A DNA stretch of 29,716 nucleotides from a virus. A program made the translations under genes and the position numbers. The notes below the pieces were generated by a model. The model was given only the letters and a program-made list of their open reading frames with translations. It ran no database searches and had not been told where the DNA came from. The DNA is taken from IMG/VR virus record IMGVR_UViG_3300030098_006700, positions 13,856 to 43,571 of that record; one strand, 5' to 3'. Positions within the stretch are counted from its first letter, which is position 1. Each line of letters starts with the position of its first letter. Below are positions 22,735 through 29,716 of the stretch, piece after piece.

Positions 22735-24650
22735 TGGCCATTAAAAAATATATCGCTGATGCCACTACCACAATTGTTAACGCGTATCAGCCGAATCTTC
22801 GGATTCGCGGAACTGGCTCTAATATGGGCGCTGCGGATGTCATAGAAGTATTTTCAGTTTATGGTCGCGAGACAGCACCAGTCACTGGGACTGGCGGCTC
22901 TCAAGAATTATCTCGCGCGCTTGTAAAATTTCCTGCTGCTGATATAGCTGCTGATAGAACGGCAGGAACAATTCCAGATAGCGGTAGTGTTAGTTTCTAT
23001 TTGCGTGTTTTCAATGCTGTTCACACTAAAACTGTACCGCGCGATTATAAGTTGGTTATCGCAGCAGTTTCCCAGTCGTGGCAAGAGGGCGTGGGTCTTG
23101 ATCTGGAAACATATAAAGATTTGACACAAGGCAACCCTGGTTGTAACTGGATTGTCAGAAATAATACTAAAATAGCACAGATAACAAAAGTCACTTTTAG
23201 TTCTGATACTCTTGCGGATTATGGAGCAGGTTCTGGGGAAAACTATATTAGCATCTACGATGGTTACGACAGATATAATTTATGGTTTAATGATGGTTCT
23301 GGAGATTCAGCACCATCACAAACTGGTACAGAAACAGAAATCGATATAAGTTCGACCACGCCCGCTGCAGCGAGTATCGCTGCGCAGTTTAATTCAGTAG
23401 TTAATGGTTTGAGTGGCTTTTCAACAAATATAGACAGTGGAGTTAACACTATTGTATATGTGACTTCTAGTACGGCAGGTGCGGTAGATGAGACTACCAC
23501 CATAGGCACTTTGAGTGGGATTGCTTTATCTGCCCAGCAGACTGGAAGAGAAGGTACTCCATGGGTAACCGTTGGGGGTGATTACATCACTAGTTCGGGT
23601 CACATATTCTCCCAAAGTTTCTCTACTGGTTTAGAGGATATTGAAGTAGATATTACCCCACTGGTTGAAAAATGGGTTAGCGGTACCCAAGCTAACTATG
23701 GTGTTGGTATACACTTATCTAATTCTTACGAGGCCTATTTTTCGAGTTCGACTGGTGAGAACAATGGCAGTGTTATTAACAACCTGTCGGGCGCCGTTAA
23801 ATCATATTACACAAAAAGATTGTTCGCCAAGGGAACACAATATTGGTATAAGCGCCCGATAATTGAAGCTCGTTGGGATTCCACTGTCAAGGATGATAGA
23901 GGAGACTTTTACTATAGCAGTTCTCTGGCGCCCGCCGCAGACAATCTTAACACACTTTACATTTACAATTATGTTCGCGGCGCCTTGACTAATATCCCTG
24001 CCGTTGGTACTGGATCGATTTTAGTTAGTCTTTATTCAGGCTCTTCAGTGCCCACAGGAAGCAAACTGGTATTGTATGACGGTGGCACAAATCTTACAGG
24101 AGGTTGGGTGTCTACTGGAATTTATTCTTGCTCTGTGGCTATCACAGCGGCCAGTACTCCCTTAAACCCACTTTTCGATGTTTGGCACTCAGGTGGCGTT
24201 GAATATGTGACTGGCTCGATTGTGCCAGCAGAAATGCAAGCATCAATGACCATTTCCAAACCAGTATATTATATTAACATAACAAACATGAGACAAGATT
24301 ATCGAAGTGACGAAGTTGCTCGCTTTAATTTATATGTGAGAAATAAAGACTGGCAGCCGACCATTTACACAGTTGCCAACAATACTGCCCCTGCTACAAC
24401 TATTGAGAGCGCTTCATATCGAGTTTATCGGGTACTTGATGGCCTTGAGGTGATTCCATACGGCACCGGCTCTGATCGTTGCACACAACTCTCTTACGGG
24501 GTGTCTGGCAATTATTTTGATTTTGACATGAATAACATACAGCCTGGATATGAATATGCATTTAAATTTGCTTTTTATGATCCTTCGCTGTCATCATGGT
24601 CTGAGCAATCAGAAACGTTTAAGTTCCGAGTAGAAGATTATGAGTATTAA
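22734..24650 (+). CDS. Virion protein with DNRLRE-like domain
   Basis: A 638-residue protein. The N-terminal part has a DNRLRE-like pattern, a beta-sandwich known from cell-surface proteins: a string of short strands, SRALVKFPAADIA, then SVSFYLRVFNA and SQSWQEG (about residues 110-117), and again DITPLVEKWVSGTQANYGVGIHLS (about residues 305-328, the V-x-x-W-x-x-G-x-x-x-N-x-G-x-x-L motif). The rest is Gly/Ser/Thr-rich beta structure ending in YEYAFKFAFYDPSLSSWSE. It is placed after gp6 where T4 has gp7, but does not resemble gp7. Binding a surface glycan or building a wedge-fibre joint are both possible; neither is shown. The stop overlaps the next ATG by 11 bases. Confidence 0.7.
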   Translation: MAIKKYIADATTTIVNAYQPNLRIRGTGSNMGAADVIEVFSVYGRETAPVTGTGGSQELSRALVKFPAADIAADRTAGTIPDSGSVSFYLRVFNAVHTKTVPRDYKLVIAAVSQSWQEGVGLDLETYKDLTQGNPGCNWIVRNNTKIAQITKVTFSSDTLADYGAGSGENYISIYDGYDRYNLWFNDGSGDSAPSQTGTETEIDISSTTPAAASIAAQFNSVVNGLSGFSTNIDSGVNTIVYVTSSTAGAVDETTTIGTLSGIALSAQQTGREGTPWVTVGGDYITSSGHIFSQSFSTGLEDIEVDITPLVEKWVSGTQANYGVGIHLSNSYEAYFSSSTGENNGSVINNLSGAVKSYYTKRLFAKGTQYWYKRPIIEARWDSTVKDDRGDFYYSSSLAPAADNLNTLYIYNYVRGALTNIPAVGTGSILVSLYSGSSVPTGSKLVLYDGGTNLTGGWVSTGIYSCSVAITAASTPLNPLFDVWHSGGVEYVTGSIVPAEMQASMTISKPVYYINITNMRQDYRSDEVARFNLYVRNKDWQPTIYTVANNTAPATTIESASYRVYRVLDGLEVIPYGTGSDRCTQLSYGVSGNYFDFDMNNIQPGYEYAFKFAFYDPSLSSWSEQSETFKFRVEDYEY

Positions 24651-27600
24651 AAAGCTTTTTGAATCAAGCGACAAGAAAAGAAATTATTTATCCGACACTA
24701 CTGAAAAAGAAGCTTTCGCTGATGTAGAGTCAGGTCGCAATGTGCGCGCTGTAATTGAAAAACAGCGTACCTATGTCCCTGGTCTTAATTATGCTGTCCC
24801 TTCTATGTTCGTCAAGTATGGATCAGCATACTTGTATTATAAAGGCGCGATGACGCGCGTTTATGATTATTACCCCTACGATGGCTCGGATGCTGAACAG
24901 ACAGAGTTTTATAATCAACTTCTGGATGTAGAAAAATATCTTTTTGATTATAGATATCCGCGAACTACTGGCTATGCCACTATTAGTGCGGATGGGTGGG
25001 GTGCAATTGTTCCCGGCAACGATGAAGAGGGGTATCGAAAACCATCAATAATCGAACATATTACATTATACGGCGGCCCACATACGGCGTCTTATAAAAG
25101 TATAAAAGATACATTCCCAGATTCACCAGATTCTAAGAGACAAAATTCTAATATTTATGACACAGACATTTATACTAGCGCTGGTTTGCCTTCAGATTAT
25201 GGTTCTGGTTCACGCGAATCCAACCTAAAAGCTAATTTTGATACTGGTGTGACAGTAGAATTTTGGTTGCAAACTGGTTCTTTGAACGTTGGTGGCACCA
25301 CAGAAAAACAACTTGTTTTTGACATGTGGAATAGTGCATCGGCATCTGGTTCGGCTTACGGTAGAATTAGCATCGCTCTAACTTCTAGTGCAGCTTCTGG
25401 TGGTAGCCCTTTCTTACTTACTGTGCAGTCAGGAAATGTGTGGACAGGCGCAGGATTTAGCGGACTACAGGAAACACAGATAGGAACTGGTTCGCTTACT
25501 AATAACTCATTATCTTCGTGGTCTCATTACGCATTTGTTTTGTATAATTCTGGTAGTTCTTTTGTAACTAAATTATATGTTAATGGTGCCTTAAACGATA
25601 CAATTGTGACTGGCTCAACATGTGCCGAATTAAACTCTAAGAATATGTTAGCATATCTTGGAGCACAAGTAACTGCCAGCATTTTATCCCCAGGTACACG
25701 TAATGGTGGAACGGGCTGGGCTAAGCTTTCTGGTTCTATTGACGAATTTAGATATTGGAAAGTCGCAAGAAATGCTAAAGAGATTGGACTCAATTACAAT
25801 ACGCAAGTAGGGGGCGGTACAAACACAGATATTTCCAATACTACCCTTGGGGTGTATTACAAATTTAATGAGGGTGTAACGGCTACTGCGAGCGTAGATA
25901 GTACTGTGTTAGACTACTCTGGCCGCCTTAGTAACGGCGCATGGACTGGCTACGGCACCAACTCTAGAAATACAGGCTCCGCCATAGTATCTGCTTCTGC
26001 GGCTGCAGAAGAACATAAAGATCCGATTATTTATTCATTCCATCCAGATGTTCTTGATTTACAGACGACTCTCTTAACGACTGGTGAAAATTACGATCTT
26101 CAAAATAATAGTGCATTAGTTAATATGCTACCGTCTTGGGTGCTGGAGAACGATGAAGGCCATGCACAGACATCTCTTGAAACTGACTTAAGAAAGATGT
26201 CTCACATTGTGGCAGCTTATCTGGATCAGCTTCGAGTGCGTATAGGTATGACGCAGAACTTTAAATCTCCCACTTATACGCCTACTGGCGCCACACCATA
26301 TCCTTTCGCGCAGCATATGCCTCAATCTTTGGGACTTTACACTCCGCAATTATTTGTAGATGCATCTGTGTTGGAAACATTTTCGAATCGCAACGAGGAG
26401 AGAATATTTGAGTCAGATTTGATCGAGGCAAAAAACCTCATTTATTTAAACCTCTATAACAATTTAACGGAAATTTTTAAGGCGAAGGGAACCGAGAAGG
26501 CCATCAAAAATGTTCTTAGATGCTTTAGTTTAGATGATCGACTTATTAAGCTTAAAACATATTCAAACGAAAATGTATATGAATTGCGCAACAATTTAGA
26601 ACAAGTTTTATATGAGAATTCTGGAATCAACTTCAATTTTGAAGTTGACGGATACGGCTATAGTGGCAGTAGTGGTGTGGTATACCAGTATGCTACAGCT
26701 TCTTCTCCCTTATCGCGCGGCTACATAAGTGGAACCAATACAGCAGGTAGGGAAGAACTTTATGGATGCACTGCAGAGGCCAGTGTTGTATTTCCAGCTT
26801 ATAATTTGCCTCGCGGCCAGACCAAAATGGATCGGACCAATCTCTTGACGTCTTCTTTGTTTGGTATGACGACTCCAATCGCGGCAGATCCTGGTAGTAC
26901 AACTCAGATTGCCACTAGTTCTAATAACTTTCAAGTGTTCGCCATCCGCGACGAGGAAAATTCAAAGAACGTTCGCTTCATGCTTACTTCTTCATATTAC
27001 CCACATCCGTTTTCTGCCATGGTTAGCGATACATTTTTTAATGTATATGATAATGAGGAATGGCATTTTTCTGTCCGTATAAAGCCGAATAGCGATTTAG
27101 TAGGTATAGTATCCGCGTCGTTTGATACTGGCGGAGGAGTTCCAGGCTCATCCTTGACAGCATCGAGTTATGATGTTGTTTTCAGAGGTGTTAATGCAAT
27201 ATCAGATAATATTCAAAACAGCTTTACTATATCACAATCATTGAATTATTTGGAAGGTTCTTCTTTCCTAAAATCTCCTAAGCGCTTGTATGTGGGCGCA
27301 TTACGCACCAATATTACTGGGGCGTTACAACATCGCGCCGATACTAGAGTTTTAGATTTAAAATACTGGACAAAATATTTACAAGACGGCGCGCTTGATC
27401 AACACTTATTTGATGATCGCAATGCGGGCCTATCAGCATCATATCAAAATCTATCTCCGTTGGATCCTGTTCTCAACGAGGTTGATACACTGAATTTAAA
27501 TACTTTAGCACTCCACTGGACTTTCGCGAACATCACTGGTTCGGATGGAGCAGGCACTTTCCCAGAATATGTAACAGACATGAGTTCTGGCTCTGCTGAA

Positions 27601-29716
27601 TTACAGGACAATTATGGCTGGATTGGTGGCGTGGCGGGTTGGCAGCACACGGGTATAGGATACGGATTTCCCCCTACATCATCACAAATTGCGACAAAAG
27701 AATTGTACAATTCGTTGAGATTTATCGACCCAGAACAAACGATATCTTCTGATATGATTAATATTGTTTCTAATGATGAACTTGCTTTCGGTACCCCTCA
27801 AAATCCACCCAGCTTCTTTCAGATAATTGAAAAAAGCATGTACGACGCTGTTTCTGAAGAGATGTTGGTATTTTTTGCTGGCTCGATTGACTTCAATAAT
27901 GTTATTGGAGAATCTGTTAATCGATATCGTGAAAGATATAAGACAATGGAAAAGTTGCGACAAATATTTTTCCAAAAGGTGTCGGGATATAATACAGTTG
28001 ATAAATATGTAAAATATTACAAATGGTTCGATGATGCACTTTCTACTATTATTTCGCAATTGCTGCCAGCATCTACAGAATTAGAAGAGAATGTGGCCAA
28101 TGTTGTAGAAAGCCATGTCTTAGAGAGAAATAAATATAAAAGTCAATATCCTACCATAGAATTCCGTGGCTGGGGAGATCTTGAAACTGTCATTCAATGG
28201 GGCATAGATGTTTTTGGTGATACAGAAGAAGAAGCCGCAGCCGCTATCACATCGTGGGAATCTCCCCTTCCATCCTCACCGCGCGCCACAAACATAAGAG
28301 GAGACTATTGGAAATACAGAGCAGAAAGAACAAGCGCTGAAATATCTTCTAGTAATACGACAGTTGATAGTCAACGCGAAAATATACGCAAGGTTGTGTC
28401 ATATACCCGCAATACTCAAGAAGCCTATACGTTAGCAACGCTTGACGGTCAACGCTATACGCATATGCCTTATTTCAAGAAGTATGGCCAATTGCCTCGA
28501 ATTACAGCAGAAGTTATGCGACAAGAAAGGCCTTATAGGAAAAAGGGACAGACTAACGGTGCTAAGGTCATTCATGGTGGAACCAATTTCCGTCAAGAGA
28601 AAGCTTTTGAAATTAGTAGAAAAGCCCTACAACCAGCAGGCCCTGTTAATAAGAGTGATGATGTATATGTGCCGCTTAATGTCTTGTTGGCACCTATCTC
28701 TCAACTTGAACCGTTGAATGAAATAAATTTAAAAAATAGCCAAGATGATTTTTCAAATAATCGCCATCGGGAAAGAGACTTGAAAGTATATTATGGTCCA
28801 AATTATGAAGACGGTCTGGGTTATAACAATGTTAGTTCGCGAAAAGCGTTTCCCTTCAACATTTTAAATAGTAATGTAACCACAGGATATAACAAGCAGA
28901 TATGTGACCGCGCAAGTTCTAGTTTAGAAATTGTTAATCTTCATGTTGACGGATATGGGCCGAACATGGAAAGGCCGATGCAAGGTCCGTTTACAGAACA
29001 TAATGTTGGAGGTTTACAATCACGACATATCGCGCTTAATACCGGTACGGACACATATTTGACACGCCCAGAAGCTTGGAAAATTTTGTTGGGAACTTGT
29101 ACCACTATTGATGGTGTATCGGGGGCCATTGGAATGGTTGGGGCTGATTATCCCTATCCCGAAGCAAATGAGGAAGGCGCCAACCCGTACCCCATGACAG
29201 GTGCTCAAAAGGCAGTATACTACAGAGGTATGACTGCTAAACGTCCAGTGAATATTAGAAATATTTCTCAATCCTTGTCTTCTCCGTTGGGTAATTACAG
29301 TCGCAATTATCAAGTGATACACAGTGTCGGAGCCTATTCTAATCCGCGACAATTTATTGAATTTAATGAACAAGTATCCTTGCCAGTGCAAATAACTGAA
29401 CTTAATCTTTCCCCTACACAGGGTAGAACTATTTTGAGCAATCGACGTGCCGAAGAGGGTCATTTCGTGTTCACACCAGATTATTCTATTGGTTATTTAA
29501 GGAGCGGCTCCACTGGTAGATCAATTATAAAAGGAAGATTCTCCGCATGCCCAAGTATTGAAACCTCCAATCAAGGATATTGTGACATTCGTTCTGGTGA
29601 ATTTTCCCCGTATAATGCATTGAATTACAGGTATTTATCAGTTATAAGACCTTTCCAAAATATGTCTGGCACTGTTTCTGAGCCAGTTGGTATAGGTACT
29701 CCTGGGATCCGAGTTG
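24640..29716 (+). CDS. Giant LamG-containing baseplate/tail protein (partial, C-terminus cut)
   Basis: An open frame runs from ATG 24640 to the window end, over 1692 codons without a stop. A LamG/concanavalin-type domain occupies roughly residues 190-450: TGVTVEFWLQTG, LYVNGALND and GSIDEFRYWKVARN are its typical strands. Next to it are helical wedge-like stretches (IYLNLYNNLTEIFKAKGTEKAIKNVLR) and a later segment KYYKWFDDALSTIISQLLPAS with VESHVLERNKYKSQYP that appears in large structural proteins of marine T4-like phages, from memory. Position after gp25 and gp6 suggests a gp7-like wedge role; the LamG domain would then face outward and might bind glycans. The start overlaps its neighbour by 11 bases, with no strong ribosome site, which suggests translational coupling. 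Confidence 0.85.
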   Translation, partial: MSIKKLFESSDKKRNYLSDTTEKEAFADVESGRNVRAVIEKQRTYVPGLNYAVPSMFVKYGSAYLYYKGAMTRVYDYYPYDGSDAEQTEFYNQLLDVEKYLFDYRYPRTTGYATISADGWGAIVPGNDEEGYRKPSIIEHITLYGGPHTASYKSIKDTFPDSPDSKRQNSNIYDTDIYTSAGLPSDYGSGSRESNLKANFDTGVTVEFWLQTGSLNVGGTTEKQLVFDMWNSASASGSAYGRISIALTSSAASGGSPFLLTVQSGNVWTGAGFSGLQETQIGTGSLTNNSLSSWSHYAFVLYNSGSSFVTKLYVNGALNDTIVTGSTCAELNSKNMLAYLGAQVTASILSPGTRNGGTGWAKLSGSIDEFRYWKVARNAKEIGLNYNTQVGGGTNTDISNTTLGVYYKFNEGVTATASVDSTVLDYSGRLSNGAWTGYGTNSRNTGSAIVSASAAAEEHKDPIIYSFHPDVLDLQTTLLTTGENYDLQNNSALVNMLPSWVLENDEGHAQTSLETDLRKMSHIVAAYLDQLRVRIGMTQNFKSPTYTPTGATPYPFAQHMPQSLGLYTPQLFVDASVLETFSNRNEERIFESDLIEAKNLIYLNLYNNLTEIFKAKGTEKAIKNVLRCFSLDDRLIKLKTYSNENVYELRNNLEQVLYENSGINFNFEVDGYGYSGSSGVVYQYATASSPLSRGYISGTNTAGREELYGCTAEASVVFPAYNLPRGQTKMDRTNLLTSSLFGMTTPIAADPGSTTQIATSSNNFQVFAIRDEENSKNVRFMLTSSYYPHPFSAMVSDTFFNVYDNEEWHFSVRIKPNSDLVGIVSASFDTGGGVPGSSLTASSYDVVFRGVNAISDNIQNSFTISQSLNYLEGSSFLKSPKRLYVGALRTNITGALQHRADTRVLDLKYWTKYLQDGALDQHLFDDRNAGLSASYQNLSPLDPVLNEVDTLNLNTLALHWTFANITGSDGAGTFPEYVTDMSSGSAELQDNYGWIGGVAGWQHTGIGYGFPPTSSQIATKELYNSLRFIDPEQTISSDMINIVSNDELAFGTPQNPPSFFQIIEKSMYDAVSEEMLVFFAGSIDFNNVIGESVNRYRERYKTMEKLRQIFFQKVSGYNTVDKYVKYYKWFDDALSTIISQLLPASTELEENVANVVESHVLERNKYKSQYPTIEFRGWGDLETVIQWGIDVFGDTEEEAAAAITSWESPLPSSPRATNIRGDYWKYRAERTSAEISSSNTTVDSQRENIRKVVSYTRNTQEAYTLATLDGQRYTHMPYFKKYGQLPRITAEVMRQERPYRKKGQTNGAKVIHGGTNFRQEKAFEISRKALQPAGPVNKSDDVYVPLNVLLAPISQLEPLNEINLKNSQDDFSNNRHRERDLKVYYGPNYEDGLGYNNVSSRKAFPFNILNSNVTTGYNKQICDRASSSLEIVNLHVDGYGPNMERPMQGPFTEHNVGGLQSRHIALNTGTDTYLTRPEAWKILLGTCTTIDGVSGAIGMVGADYPYPEANEEGANPYPMTGAQKAVYYRGMTAKRPVNIRNISQSLSSPLGNYSRNYQVIHSVGAYSNPRQFIEFNEQVSLPVQITELNLSPTQGRTILSNRRAEEGHFVFTPDYSIGYLRSGSTGRSIIKGRFSACPSIETSNQGYCDIRSGEFSPYNALNYRYLSVIRPFQNMSGTVSEPVGIGTPGIRV

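Noticed and set aside
27682-28059. Minus-strand open frame of 125 codons within the giant LamG gene
   Set aside because: It is antisense to a long continuous sense frame, has no ribosome site or recognised motif, and is a typical shadow.
28442-28717. Plus-strand 91-codon frame within the giant LamG gene
   Set aside because: It lies in a second frame under a strongly supported coding frame with no ribosome site or domain.
1-29716. Prophage or integrated element
   Set aside because: No integrase, repressor, attachment repeat, tRNA or bacterial housekeeping gene was seen, and all genes run one way as in a lytic phage late region. Genes outside the window could change this view.

Overview
The window looks like part of the genome of a large, lytic, T4-like contractile-tailed phage (myovirus type), probably marine. 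The evidence is a gp55-type late sigma factor, a gp25-type baseplate wedge protein followed by a gp6-type wedge protein, several very large virion proteins and virion-associated peptidoglycan hydrolases. All genes are on the + strand and almost all overlap or abut; the longest non-coding stretch is 56 bases (12848-12903). I saw no integrase, tRNA, CRISPR array, insertion sequence or convincing hairpin terminator. The host cannot be read from the sequence; peptidoglycan hydrolases and nonulosonate-type sugar genes fit a Gram-negative bacterium. All family assignments rest on motifs read by eye, not on database searches.

Region 1 (1 to about 8600) is a visibly AT-rich cassette of thirteen surface-sugar genes: the end of a short-chain dehydrogenase, a cupin, a CMP-sugar cytidylyltransferase, a PseB/CapD-type sugar-nucleotide 4,6-dehydratase, an RmlD-type reductase, a NeuB-type nonulosonate synthase, a GNAT acetyltransferase, a PIG-L-type deacetylase, a Fmt/ArnA-type formyltransferase, a Maf/DUF115-like putative glycosyltransferase, a PhyH-type dioxygenase, an FkbM methyltransferase and a small HAD-type phosphatase. 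Together they suggest synthesis, CMP activation, N-acyl tailoring and transfer of a 9-carbon acidic sugar (sialic, legionaminic or pseudaminic type). An aminotransferase and a NeuC/PseG-type hydrolase are missing from the window, so the pathway must be completed upstream or by the host.

Region 2 (8596-10402) holds small phage genes: a conserved-looking 75-aa protein, a zinc-ribbon protein, a one-pass membrane protein, the gp55-like late sigma factor and a small protein that may be a terminase small subunit. The last sugar gene overlaps the first of these by 8 bases, so the sugar cassette is physically part of the phage genome.

Region 3 (10392-13839) encodes two tandem paralogues that share an N-terminal adaptor domain but carry different wall-cutting domains (an M15 peptidase, then a lysozyme-like domain), followed by a probable spike or hub protein. 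Region 4 (13863 to the end) holds a 2220-aa virion protein with an N-terminal EF-hand-like loop, gp25, gp6, a DNRLRE-type structural protein and a giant LamG-containing protein cut by the window end.

The most interesting points are a phage-borne nonulosonate and formyl-sugar cassette running directly into the late genes, the pair of adaptor-hydrolase paralogues, and the repeated motif TTAAATACCCC upstream of structural genes, which may be the late promoter read by the gp55-like factor.
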